This document shows, one piece after another, positions 43,316-51,921 of a stretch of 64,000 bases of DNA. The notes beneath the pieces were generated by a model that was given only the letters and a program-made list of their open reading frames with translations, was not told the origin of the DNA and ran no database searches. Within the stretch, counting starts at the first letter, position 1, and each line of letters opens with the position of its first letter. The position numbers and the translations under genes are program-made. Source of the DNA: CAZCTC01 sp964501335. Lineage in GTDB: Bacteria > Chloroflexota > Anaerolineae > B4-G1 > SLSP01. Where the stretch lies: the NCBI GenBank assembly GCA_964501335.1, contig CAZCTC010000015.1:72193-136192 (forward strand). Direction: 5' to 3'.

Positions 43316-44986
43316 ATGTTTCGGCGGATTGGTTGGCAGGTCGTTCTCGTTGGGCTGGGATTTTTCCTGGCCGCGGGTATTTTGGCATACCTGGCGGCCA
43401 CTTACACAACGGAATCCCATCCGGCACCGGGTGGCACCTATGTGGAGAGCATTGGAGGTTATCCTCAATCTCTCAATCCCTTGCTCAGCTTTTATAATGA
43501 TGCGGACAGCGATGTCATTGCGTTGACTTTCAGCGGGTTGACGCGGATGACGCCGCAAGGCGAAGTGGAACCGGATCTGGCACGAGGATGGGAGATCGAT
43601 CCCGGCGGGATTACCTACACCTTCCATTTGCGTACCGATGCACTCTGGCACGATGGAACGCCCGTCGTCGCGGATGATGTCCTCTTTACAATCAGTCTGC
43701 TTCAGGACCCCGATTATCCTGGCCCATCCGATGTTGCGGCACTCTGGCAATCGGTCAAAGCAGTGCGGGTGGACGATTACACTGTGCAATTTGTCCTCTC
43801 GGAACCTTATGCTCCCTTTATGGACTACACGACGATCGGTTTGTTGCCGGCGCAGATCCTGAAGGGAATTAAGGCTGCCGATTTGCCGACATTGGAATAC
43901 AATCGAGAGCCGATTGGTTGCGGGCCGTATCGGGTGGCTGAAGTGACCGAGGCAGACGGCCAGATTACTGCGGTGACCCTCAAGCGATTCACCCGGTATT
44001 ATGGCCAGGCGCCCAACCTGGAAAATGTGATTTTGCGTTTCTATCCCAATGCCCGGGCAGCTTTTGATGCCTATCAAGACGGCGCGGTGGAAGGGGTGGC
44101 GCGCATTCCAGCAGATTTGTTGACGCAGAGCTGGTCCGAAAAGAACCTCAATCTCTATACTTCTTTGACCTCTGAGATGGGCGTACTTTATTTCAATGAG
44201 CTGATTTCCGACACCTTGCCGTTCGGCGACAATCGGGTGCGTCAGGCATTGATGTTTGCCCTGGATCGGCAGGCGATTGTAGATCAGGTATTGATGGGGC
44301 AGGCCGTGGTTCCCGACAGCCCCTTTTTACCGGGGACCTGGGCTTATTCTAATGAGGATGTCCCGCAATATACCTATGATTTACAACGCGCTGATGCGTT
44401 GATGCTGGCAGCCGGCTGGACTCATGCTTCGCCTCGCGAGCCTTTGCACAATGCGAACGGCGCTACTTTGAATTTCACGCTGATTGCTGCCAATGAGCCC
44501 CTTTATCTGGGGATGGCGCAGGCGATCGCGGATCAATGGGCGCAGATCGGGGTTTCAGTTACGGTGCAAGGGGTGCCCCCACTGGCCCTCAGTGGGATTT
44601 TGGAAGCACGAAGTTATCAGGCTGCACTTTTCCATCTGGCGGTGCCGGGCGATCCTGATCCCTATCCTCTTTGGAATGAGACTCAGGTTTTGGGCGGCCA
44701 GAATTATGCCGGTTTTCGCCATCGGCAGATCAGTGAAATTGTAGAGCAGGCGCGGCTGACCACGGATCGCGAGAGGCGGCGCACTCTGTACAAGGAATTT
44801 CAGCAGCTCTTTATGCAAGAGTTGCCGGCACTTCCTTTGTATATCCCGACCTACACTTATGGTGTGGACTCCCGGGTGCAAGGGGTGCAGATCGGTCCTA
44901 TGTTGATGCAGACAGGGGATCGGTTCCGGCCGATTGCCGACTGGTATGTTTTACAGCGGCGGGTGGTGGTCAGCGAGAACAAGTAG
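43316..44986 (+). CDS. Peptide/oligopeptide ABC transporter substrate-binding protein (SBP family 5)
   Basis: A 556-residue extracytoplasmic binding protein. The N-terminal membrane segment (VVLVGLGFFLAAGILAYLAA) lacks a lipobox Cys, so it is probably an uncleaved anchor. Family 5 signature regions are present: GGTYVESIGGYPQSLNPLL, LTFSGLTRMTPQGEVEPDLA.GW, YTFHLRTDALWHDGTPVVADDV and DNRVRQALMFALDRQAIVD. No permease or ATPase genes are adjacent, so its transporter partner, if any, is unlinked. ATG 43316; no strong ribosome site. Possibly co-transcribed with secG. Confidence 0.9.
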   Translation: MFRRIGWQVVLVGLGFFLAAGILAYLAATYTTESHPAPGGTYVESIGGYPQSLNPLLSFYNDADSDVIALTFSGLTRMTPQGEVEPDLARGWEIDPGGITYTFHLRTDALWHDGTPVVADDVLFTISLLQDPDYPGPSDVAALWQSVKAVRVDDYTVQFVLSEPYAPFMDYTTIGLLPAQILKGIKAADLPTLEYNREPIGCGPYRVAEVTEADGQITAVTLKRFTRYYGQAPNLENVILRFYPNARAAFDAYQDGAVEGVARIPADLLTQSWSEKNLNLYTSLTSEMGVLYFNELISDTLPFGDNRVRQALMFALDRQAIVDQVLMGQAVVPDSPFLPGTWAYSNEDVPQYTYDLQRADALMLAAGWTHASPREPLHNANGATLNFTLIAANEPLYLGMAQAIADQWAQIGVSVTVQGVPPLALSGILEARSYQAALFHLAVPGDPDPYPLWNETQVLGGQNYAGFRHRQISEIVEQARLTTDRERRRTLYKEFQQLFMQELPALPLYIPTYTYGVDSRVQGVQIGPMLMQTGDRFRPIADWYVLQRRVVVSENK

Positions 44987-45076
44987 CAGACATCCGGGAT
45001 GCCGGATGTTATTCTGCGAGTAATCCTCTGTTAAAAATTGTATGTTTTGGCTTCTATAACTTCAAGGAGGTTGCGA

Positions 45077-47992
45077 ATGACGAAGCAGTGGGTTTATCTT
45101 TTCGGCGATGTTGATAAGCTGGAAAAAGAGGTTGGGAGTTGGGACACGGTCCGGGATATCCTCGGTGGTAAAGGTGCCGGTCTGGCCGACATGACGCGCG
45201 CCGGGTTGCCTGTGCCCCCTGGATTTACGGTGACCACCCAGGCCTGTATGGCCTACATCAATGGCGGGTTCAAGTTCCCCGAAGGCGCCTGGGACCAGGC
45301 CCTGGAGGCTTTGAAGGCTGTCGAGGCGCAGACCGGGAAGAAATTCGGCGGCGTCGACAATCCTTTGCTGGTTTCTGTCCGCTCGGGCGCCAAGTTCTCC
45401 ATGCCCGGCATGATGGAAACGATCCTCAACGTCGGGTTGAACGACGAGACGCTGGAAGGGATTGCCAAGCTGTCCGGCAACAGCCGCTTTGCCTGGGACT
45501 CCTATCGCCGGTTGATCGCCATGTTCGGCCGCACCGCCATGGGCATTGCCGATGAAGTTTTCGACAAGGCCATGGAAGGGCTCAAGGAAGAACTGGGTGT
45601 CCACGAAGATACCGATTTGACCTCTGATAACCTCAAAGAGCTGGTCAAGCGCTTCAAGGTTGTCTACCGCGAAGCTTTGGGCAGCGATTTCCCCCAGGAT
45701 CCTTTGGTTCAGCTGAAGACCGCCATCGAGGCCGTTTTCCGCTCCTGGATGGGCAAGAAAGCGATCGACTATCGCCGCGCCGAGCGGATTGCCGACGATC
45801 TGGGCACCGCCGTCAATATCGTTACCATGGTCTTCGGGAATATGGGCAACGACAGCGGCACGGGTGTGGCTTTCACCCGCGACCCCGCCACCGGCGAGAA
45901 GAAATTCTACGGCGACTATCTGCTCAATGCGCAGGGTGAAGACGTGGTGGCCGGTATCCGCAACACCAAGCCCGTGAGCACGTTGGGCGATGATATGCCC
46001 GAGATCTACAAGCAGCTGGTCGAAATCGCCCAGAAGCTGGAACGCCACTATCGCGATATGCAGGACACCGAATTCACGATCGAGCGCGGCAAGCTGTGGA
46101 TGCTGCAAACCCGCAATGGGAAGCGCACCGCTCGCGCCGCTGTTAAGATCGCTGTGGATATGGCCAACGAAGGGCTGATCAGCCGTGAAGAGGCCGTCAT
46201 CCGCGTCAAGCCGAAGGATGTCGACACCCTGTTGCACCCGCAGTTCGATCCGAAGTCGGTGGCGGCGGCCAAGACGGCCGGCCGGATGCTGGCGACCGGT
46301 GTGAACGCCTCCCCGGGCGCTGCCGTCGGTATGCTGGCCTTCGATGCCGATACCGCCGAAGCCTGGAGCGTCAAGGAAAACAAGGCCGTCATTATGATGC
46401 GCCCCGAGACCAAGCCCGATGATGTGCACGGGATGATTGCTTCCAAGGGTGTGGTCACCAGCCGTGGCGGTGCAACCGCTCACGCCGCTGTGGTGGCCCG
46501 CCAGTTCGGGAAGCCCGCCGTCGTCGGCGCCCGCGACCTGAACATCGATCTGGAAGCCCGTACCGTGACCGCCGGCGGCAAGACCCTGAAGGAAGGCGAT
46601 TGGGCCTCCCTCGACGGGACGACCGGTGAGGTCTTCGAAGGCAAGATCGAGACCATGGCTCCCGACTTCGAGAAGGAAGTCGAACTGCGCACCCTGTTGC
46701 AGTGGGCCGATGAAATTTCCGCCAATCCGCAGGCCCGCCAGTGGCCCGAAGATTACAAGGGCTATCCGACTCGCGGTCTGCATGTCTGGACCAACGCCGA
46801 CTATCCCAAGGATGCCCAGCGCGCCCGCCAGTACGGCGCCGTGGGTATCGGGCTCTGCCGCACCGAGCACATGTTCTTTGAACCGGAACGGCTGCCCCAT
46901 GTCCAGAAGATGATCCTGAACGCCGATGAGGCCCAGGCCATCTTCGACCGCCGCGGCCGCGTGCAGGCGATCCTGGATGCCGGCAAAGAAGACGGCAAGC
47001 CCCTGGATGCCGCCCGCCGTGGTGAGCTGGATGCCGATATCAAGGCGATCGACGACGAGATCGCTGCTTCCGAGGCCGTCAAGTTCTATCGCGGCGCTCT
47101 GGATATGCTGCTGCCCAGCCAGCGCTCCGACTTCTACGGTTTGTTCGAGGCGATGGACGGCTATCCCGTGATCATCCGCCTGATCGACCCGCCGCTTCAC
47201 GAATTCCTGCCCGGTTTGGAAGACCTGCTGGTCGAAGTGACCGAACTGCGGACCCGCGGCGTTACCGGCGAAGATCTGGAGAAGAAAGAAGAGCTGCTGT
47301 CCGCCGTCCAGAAGATGCACGAAGCCAACCCGATGATGGGGTTGCGCGGTATCCGCCTGGGCATCACCTACCCTGACATCACCAAGATGCAGGTCCGCGC
47401 TATCTTCGAAGCTGCCTGTATGGCCGCCAAGAAGGGCATCGTGGTCAAGCCCGAAATCATGATCCCGTTGACCGGGCATGTGAACGAGCTCAAGGTCAGC
47501 CAGACCGACCTCGAATCCGTGGCCAAGCTGGTCATGGAAGAGCAGGGTTGCGAAGTCGAGTACAAGTTCGGCTCGATGATCGAAATCCCGCGTGCCGCGG
47601 TAACCGCGGACGAGATTGCGACGCTGGCGCAGTTCTTCTCCTTCGGGACGAACGACCTGACCCAGATGACCTTCGGCTACAGCCGTGACGACGCCGAGCG
47701 CCGCTTCCTGGTCAAGTATGTCGAGACCGGGATCCTGCCCGTCAATCCGTTCCAGGTGCTGGATCGGGGCGGCGTGGGCAAGTTGATGCAGATGGCCGTC
47801 CGCAATGGCCGCAAGACCCGCCCCGAACTGGAAGTCGGGATCTGTGGTGAGCACGGTGGGGAGCCCTCCTCGGTGGAGTTCTGCTACCTTTCCGGTCTGA
47901 ACTACGTCTCCTGCTCTCCGTTCCGCGTGCCGGTGGCCCGCCTGGCGGCGGCGCATGCTGCGCTCAATCACCGCGGCAAGACGCTGAGCTAA
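45077..47992 (+). CDS. ppdK: Pyruvate phosphate dikinase
   Basis: A 971-residue enzyme interconverting pyruvate, ATP and Pi with PEP, AMP and PPi. The N-terminal ATP-grasp (LGGKGAGLADMTRAGLPVPPGF, SVRSGAKFSMPGMMETILNVGLN) is followed by the central phospho-His domain with GGATAHAAVVARQFGKP (His in TAH) and a C-terminal TIM barrel with GIGLCRTEHMFF and the GLNYVSCSPFRVPVARLAAA catalytic Cys region. An insertion near residues 640-670 (DAGKEDGKPLDAARRGELD) is unlike the shortest homologues. The start ATG at 45077 has AAGGAGG. Codon use differs from neighbours: strong preference for C/G-ending codons such as GCC, AAG and CTG, which suggests high expression. A terminator follows at once. Confidence 0.97.
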   Translation: MTKQWVYLFGDVDKLEKEVGSWDTVRDILGGKGAGLADMTRAGLPVPPGFTVTTQACMAYINGGFKFPEGAWDQALEALKAVEAQTGKKFGGVDNPLLVSVRSGAKFSMPGMMETILNVGLNDETLEGIAKLSGNSRFAWDSYRRLIAMFGRTAMGIADEVFDKAMEGLKEELGVHEDTDLTSDNLKELVKRFKVVYREALGSDFPQDPLVQLKTAIEAVFRSWMGKKAIDYRRAERIADDLGTAVNIVTMVFGNMGNDSGTGVAFTRDPATGEKKFYGDYLLNAQGEDVVAGIRNTKPVSTLGDDMPEIYKQLVEIAQKLERHYRDMQDTEFTIERGKLWMLQTRNGKRTARAAVKIAVDMANEGLISREEAVIRVKPKDVDTLLHPQFDPKSVAAAKTAGRMLATGVNASPGAAVGMLAFDADTAEAWSVKENKAVIMMRPETKPDDVHGMIASKGVVTSRGGATAHAAVVARQFGKPAVVGARDLNIDLEARTVTAGGKTLKEGDWASLDGTTGEVFEGKIETMAPDFEKEVELRTLLQWADEISANPQARQWPEDYKGYPTRGLHVWTNADYPKDAQRARQYGAVGIGLCRTEHMFFEPERLPHVQKMILNADEAQAIFDRRGRVQAILDAGKEDGKPLDAARRGELDADIKAIDDEIAASEAVKFYRGALDMLLPSQRSDFYGLFEAMDGYPVIIRLIDPPLHEFLPGLEDLLVEVTELRTRGVTGEDLEKKEELLSAVQKMHEANPMMGLRGIRLGITYPDITKMQVRAIFEAACMAAKKGIVVKPEIMIPLTGHVNELKVSQTDLESVAKLVMEEQGCEVEYKFGSMIEIPRAAVTADEIATLAQFFSFGTNDLTQMTFGYSRDDAERRFLVKYVETGILPVNPFQVLDRGGVGKLMQMAVRNGRKTRPELEVGICGEHGGEPSSVEFCYLSGLNYVSCSPFRVPVARLAAAHAALNHRGKTLS

Positions 47993-48008
47993 GCTTTTAG
48001 CTGAATAA

Positions 48009-48046
48009 GAAACCGCGCGTTGCCTTAAAGGCAGCGCGCGGTTTTT
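48009..48046 (+). terminator. Rho-independent terminator of ppdK
   Basis: AAACCGCGCGTTGCC, loop, complement with one wobble and T6, 17 nt after the stop. Confidence 0.9.
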
Positions 48047-48135
48047 TATAAAGAGATTTCACTACGGAGAGCACCGAGAAGGATGAAAATTCAGCGGAAG
48101 TAGACAGCGGCAAGTAGACAGTAGACAGCTCGCGT

Positions 48136-48262
48136 TGCTGGGGCGGATCTGGTAAAGGGTTATGTTTTTGTGCGCATTCTGATGCGCACAAAAACATCAA
48201 CAAAAGAAACTCTCTGACTGCTTCGCACCGCGCGGCGTTTCTTATGGGGAATGTGTCTTGTG
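48136..48262 (+). repeat. MITE-like repeat, copy 9
   Basis: Hairpin ATGTTTTTGTGCGCA...TGCGCACAAAAACAT at 48162-48197; the C-to-T change in one arm is matched by G-to-A in the other relative to copy 10. Confidence 0.8.
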
Positions 48263-48487
48263 CGGGTGCGGGTGATTTCCCACAGAGGTGCAACGCATTC
48301 TGATCTTGCAAGGCCAGGCGGTTTGCCTTCAGATTGGGTACCCACAAGGGGTACCCCTACGGGAGATTGTCTGTGTAGGGGCGGGGTAACACCGCCCCTA
48401 CATGGGCGGTGTTGTCGTAGGGGCGGCACCCCGAAGGATGAAAATTCAGCGGAAGTAGACAGCAGCAAGTAGACAGCCTGCGTCGCC

Positions 48488-48640
48488 TGTGCGGATCTGG
48501 AAAAGGCCATGTTTTCGTGCGCATTCTGATGCGCACGAAAACATAAACAAAAAACTCTCTTACCCTATCCAGCGCGGTGTATCTTACGGGGCAAGGCCTA
48601 TTTGCGGGACGTTACAAGGCCAGGTTATTTTCAAGACAGA
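48488..48640 (+). repeat. MITE-like repeat, copy 10
   Basis: Hairpin ATGTTTTCGTGCGCA...TGCGCACGAAAACAT at 48509-48544, right arm with CCAGCGCGGTGTATCTTACGG and TTGCGGGACGTTACAAGG. Confidence 0.85.
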
Positions 48641-48659
48641 AATGCCGTGTGGAACAGGA

Positions 48660-49298
48660 TCAGGATTTCAGCGACAGGCAGTAGAGTGCGTTGTTGGTGG
48701 CGGGATCGGGCTGGAAGCCCATGCGGAGGAGGTATTGAGCATGGGATTTATTGCCGGGGGCGCTGTAGATCTTTTCGATGCCCTGCCTGAGGAAAACCTC
48801 GGCCTTTTCGCGGTAAACGAAGTGGCCGACTTTGAAATCCCGGTAGCCGGGGATGACGAAGTCCAGTTTGACGAAGAGCCCGCGGTCCTGATAATTCTCG
48901 GCGATGAAGAGTCCGGCGGGGACCATATTACGCAGTACAAAGAAGACCTGCTGGCGGGCTGTGGGAGAATAGACAAAGCCGGGAAGGAATTTTTTGATCT
49001 CTTCGCTGTAGAATTTGAGGAAGTATTCCAGATAGTCGGAGTCTTTCTGGACTTCCAGCAGGCTGAAGTATTCTTTGGTGTTGAACATTTCATACAGGTA
49101 GTAGAGATCGATGAGGATAATAAACCCATTGACGGCGGCGATGGGGTAGGCTTTGATGGTGAGGCCGTAGATTGTGAAGCAGATCGCTCCGACCAGATTG
49201 ATGATGCGCAGTTTCAATATGGATTTCATCATCAGCGAGATGGCGATCAGGACCGATGCCACATAGCCGATAATTTCAAAAACAAGTTGCCAGTTCAA
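48660..49298 (-). CDS. YgjV-like inner membrane protein with C-terminal soluble domain
   Basis: 212 residues if started at TTG 49298 (N-terminus reads (M)NWQLVFEIIGYVASV), which has AAGGGGG at the right distance; the longer frame to 49538 runs into a repeat. The first about 75 residues form three helices (IIGYVASVLIAISLMM, IINLVGAICFTIYGLTI, PIAAVNGFIILIDLYYLYEMF) like the YgjV/Imp membrane family. The remaining about 130 residues (KFLPGFVYSPTARQQVFFVLRNMVPAGLFIAENY...YLLRMGFQPD) have a GNAT-like look but no clear acetyl-CoA loop. Role unknown. Confidence 0.7.
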   Translation of the reverse strand: MNWQLVFEIIGYVASVLIAISLMMKSILKLRIINLVGAICFTIYGLTIKAYPIAAVNGFIILIDLYYLYEMFNTKEYFSLLEVQKDSDYLEYFLKFYSEEIKKFLPGFVYSPTARQQVFFVLRNMVPAGLFIAENYQDRGLFVKLDFVIPGYRDFKVGHFVYREKAEVFLRQGIEKIYSAPGNKSHAQYLLRMGFQPDPATNNALYCLSLKS

Positions 49299-49619
49299 TG
49301 AATCCCCCTTGGATGTGTGAAAACGATAAAAAAGAAAGTGGCCTGTGGTAACAGGCCAGCTCCCTATTATATCCCGATCCTGGATTTGTAAAGGGGATTT
49401 ATCGGAGCCGTAGTTTTTAAGCATCCCGCAAAAGGCTTTTGTTTGGTAAATGGCGACGCGCTGGATGGGGGGGGAGGTTTTTTTGTTTATGTTTTCGCGG
49501 GCTTTCTGAAGCCCGCGAAAACATAGGCTTTTCTGCAAGAAAATCCCTTTTTGCGTCCCCGGCTTTTCCGGTTATAACTACGGCTGGCCGAATTTTATCT
49601 GTTGCAATGAAGGAGTATT
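49299..49619. other. 321-bp divergent spacer with one MITE-like repeat
   Basis: Holds copy 11 and the upstream regions of the two divergent genes. Apart from AATGAAGGAG before the GTG start at 49620, no clear promoter or other feature is seen. Confidence 0.6.
49413..49535 (-). repeat. MITE-like repeat, copy 11
   Basis: Inverted orientation: AAGCATCCCGCAAAAGG, GACGCGCTGGATGGGG, hairpin ATGTTTTCGCGGGCT...AGCCCGCGAAAACAT at 49489-49524. Confidence 0.85.
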
Positions 49620-50543
49620 GTGAACACGACGACGACATCATCACCTTCCCGTATGTCAATTTGGGCCGGCCTTTTGACGGTCTATATTGTATGGGGTTCG
49701 ACTTATCTGGCGATCCGGACTGTAGTGCAAACGGTTCCGCCTTTTTTGATGGCCGGGGTGCGGTTTTTGTTGGCCGGGGCGGTGCTTTATTTATGGCGGC
49801 GCTGGCGAGGCGATCCGGCTCCCTCGCGCCGGCAGTGGATCTCGACCGGGATTGTGGGGCTTTGTCTGCTTTTGGGCGGTAACGGTGGGGTGGTCTGGGC
49901 TGAGCAGCGGGTGCCGTCGGGGATTGCTGCGTTGATGGTGGGGGCGGTGCCTTTGTGGATGATTTTGCTGGATGCCGTCCGTCCCGGTGGGCAACGGCCG
50001 GCTCCGCGAGCGTTGGCGGGAGTTGTCATTGGGTTTGCCGGAATTGTCCTGCTGCTGGTCGATCCGGCGGCTTTCAGTTCTCAGGTGGGCGTGGGGTTGG
50101 ATCTGATTGGCGCGGTGGTGTTGATCCTGGCCGCTCTTTCCTGGTCGGTGGGATCGCTTTACAGCCGCCATTCCGAGATGCCGGATTCTCCTTTGTTGGG
50201 GACGGGGATGGAGATGATGGTGGGGGGGGCCGGACTGTTTGGCTTTGGGGTGTTGACCGGGGATCTGGGACGGTTCGATGCGGCGGCGATTTCGTCGGCT
50301 TCCATTCTGGCCTGGCTTTATCTGGTGATTTTCGGTTCCTGGGTAGGATTTACAGCTTATACCTGGCTGTTGCGGGTTGCACCGGTATCTCTGGTTTCGA
50401 CTTATGCCTATGTCAATCCGGTGGTGGCGGTGGTTTTGGGCTATTTTCTGGCGGGGGAGGAGCTGTCGTGGCGGACGTTGATTGCGGCGGCGGTGATTGT
50501 GGGCGCGGTGGCGTTGACGACGACGGCTAAGGCAAAGGCATAA
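49620..50543 (+). CDS. EamA/DMT family transporter (YedA/RhaT-like)
   Basis: A 307-residue drug/metabolite transporter with about ten helices and two EamA repeats (WAGLLTVYIVWGSTYLAIRTVV...FLMAGVRFLLAGAV and ALSWSVGSLYSRH...YTWLLRVAPVSLVSTYAYVNPVVAVVLGYFLAGE). The WGSTYLAI...P.....R matches the YedA branch, often linked to amino-acid or metabolite export. The start codon is GTG at 49620 with GAAGGAG upstream. Substrate not predictable. Confidence 0.9.
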   Translation: MNTTTTSSPSRMSIWAGLLTVYIVWGSTYLAIRTVVQTVPPFLMAGVRFLLAGAVLYLWRRWRGDPAPSRRQWISTGIVGLCLLLGGNGGVVWAEQRVPSGIAALMVGAVPLWMILLDAVRPGGQRPAPRALAGVVIGFAGIVLLLVDPAAFSSQVGVGLDLIGAVVLILAALSWSVGSLYSRHSEMPDSPLLGTGMEMMVGGAGLFGFGVLTGDLGRFDAAAISSASILAWLYLVIFGSWVGFTAYTWLLRVAPVSLVSTYAYVNPVVAVVLGYFLAGEELSWRTLIAAAVIVGAVALTTTAKAKA

Positions 50544-50552
50544 TTATTTTAT

Positions 50553-50580
50553 TTGCTCAAGGCGGCACCTGTGTTATACT
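50553..50580 (+). promoter_or_regulatory. Promoter of the L,D-transpeptidase
   Basis: TTGCTC (50553-50558), 16 nt, TATACT (50575-50580) with upstream TGT; 20 nt before ATG 50601. Confidence 0.5.
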
Positions 50581-50600
50581 TTGCGGTCGGAGGTGAAGGG

Positions 50601-51674
50601 ATGACTCGTAAAATAGATCGACGGCAATTTCTCAAGTGGCTGGCGGTCGGGGCTACTGTGGCGACACTTTCCCCGACGCTTTATGCACAGGCGGCTACTC
50701 CAATACCGCCATATCCGGACGATGATTGGGGGAACTCGCCCTGGGTGTTGATGGGGCGGGCGATCAATCCAGTCTCTTTTTACGAGCAACCTTCTGTTTC
50801 TTCGCGCAAAGTGTGGAGTTGCGGGCGGGATCGGGGTTTTCGGATTTTTGGATCGGTTCATGCGCCCTATTCTTCTCATAACGATCTCTGGTATGAGACT
50901 TTTCACGGCTATGTGCCGTCGGCGTGGGTGTTGCCGATCCGGGTTTATCCGCCGCAACCCTTTATCTCCGATGTTGGTCCCTGGGGATTTTGGGGAGAAG
51001 TGTCGCAGATCTACACCCTGGCCCGTTCTCAGCCCAGCCTGAAAGCCGGTGTGGTCTACCGTTTTTACGGCGGTACGGTTTATCATATCCTCGATTCTTT
51101 TGTGGATGAGCAGGGGTTGGGGTGGTATAAGATCTATGACGACTATCCGCCCGGTGCGAAACGCCGACAGTGGGTGCTGGCCAAGGATATGCGCAGGATT
51201 ACCCGGGAAGAGATGGCTCCGATCCATCCCTATGCTAAAGACAAACGGGTGGAAGTGGATCTGAGCAAGCAGTTGATGAGCTGTTTTGAGGGCGATGAGG
51301 TGGTTTATACGACCAAAGTCGCTTCGGGGTTGGGTGGGGAGAAATTGTTCACGCCCAGGGGGGAGATGGCGGCGTTGTTGAAGCAGCCTTCGCGGCATAT
51401 GTGCAATATCCCTTACGAGGGAGGGCCGGAGCCGCTGGGGGATATCTTTGACCTGCCGGGGATTCCCTGGAATATATTCTTTGATCTGAGCGGGACGGCC
51501 ATCCATGGGGCCTACTGGCATAACGATTTCGGGATTCCGCGCAGCCATGGTTGTCTGAATGTTCCCTGTGAGTCTTCCCGTTGGGTATATCGCTGGATCG
51601 AGCCGTTAGGCGGCTTTGAGGATGATTTCATTCAAGGAGATTACAAAGTCGGGACACCGATTTTGATTTTCTAG
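50601..51674 (+). CDS. Exported L,D-transpeptidase (YkuD) with twin-arginine-type signal
   Basis: 357 residues. The N-terminus RKIDRRQFLKWLAVGATVATL resembles a Tat signal (RRQFLK), ending near YAQAATP. Two SH3-like segments (about 60-130 and 150-215: PWVLMGRAINPVSFYEQPS; YRFYGGTVYHILDSF) precede the YkuD domain (about 225-357), with KRVEVDLSKQLMSCFEGD, VASGLGG, HGAYWHNDFG and the catalytic SHGCLNVP (Cys nucleophile, His). It likely makes 3-3 or protein cross-links in peptidoglycan. ATG 50601 with GGAGG; an upstream frame start at 50553 lies in the promoter. Confidence 0.92.
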   Translation: MTRKIDRRQFLKWLAVGATVATLSPTLYAQAATPIPPYPDDDWGNSPWVLMGRAINPVSFYEQPSVSSRKVWSCGRDRGFRIFGSVHAPYSSHNDLWYETFHGYVPSAWVLPIRVYPPQPFISDVGPWGFWGEVSQIYTLARSQPSLKAGVVYRFYGGTVYHILDSFVDEQGLGWYKIYDDYPPGAKRRQWVLAKDMRRITREEMAPIHPYAKDKRVEVDLSKQLMSCFEGDEVVYTTKVASGLGGEKLFTPRGEMAALLKQPSRHMCNIPYEGGPEPLGDIFDLPGIPWNIFFDLSGTAIHGAYWHNDFGIPRSHGCLNVPCESSRWVYRWIEPLGGFEDDFIQGDYKVGTPILIF

Positions 51675-51700
51675 AGTTTTCGATAACAGGGATTAAAAAA

Positions 51701-51850
51701 GTTGTTAGCATCCCGCAAAAGGTCTTTGTTGGGTCAAAGCGACGCGCAGGATAGGAAAGAGAATTTTTTTGTTTATGTTTTCACGGGCTTTCCGAAGCCC
51801 GCGAAAACATAGGCTTTTTTCCGCTTTTCAGGGCTAATCGCACAGATTGA
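51701..51850 (-). repeat. MITE-like repeat, copy 12
   Basis: Inverted: TTAGCATCCCGCAAAAGG at left, hairpin ATGTTTTCACGGGCT...AGCCCGCGAAAACAT at 51775-51810 (one A-C mismatch, the only unpaired change seen), and distal end GGGCTAATCGCACAGATTG. Confidence 0.8.
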
Positions 51851-51858
51851 AGATTTTT

Positions 51859-51907
51859 GGCTTATAAAAAAGCGCGCCTCCGAAGGGGGCGCGCTTTTTT
51901 ATAAGCC
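51859..51907. terminator. Long bidirectional terminator
   Basis: GGCTTATAAAAAAGCGCGCC, loop TCCGAAGG, and near-perfect complement with runs of T on each strand; between convergent genes. Confidence 0.9.
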
Positions 51908-51921
51908 TGCCAGGGATATTT

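Larger units (their letters stand above)
48047..48659. repeat. Gene-free spacer with MITE-like copies 9 and 10 and other repeats
   Basis: Two direct copies of a GAAGGATGAAAATTCAGCGG...AAGTAGACAGC segment (48079-48117 and 48434-48477) each precede a MITE-like element. Between them is a nested G/C-rich palindrome, GTAGGGGCGG...CCGCCCCTAC (48375-48401), with GGGTACCCACAAGGGGTACCCC before it. No gene is seen. Confidence 0.8.

Noticed and set aside
45062..47971. A 969-codon open frame antisense to ppdK
   Set aside because: It exactly shadows a highly biased, well-recognised gene, has a low-complexity His/Gly/Leu-rich translation with no domain, and is explained by codon bias.
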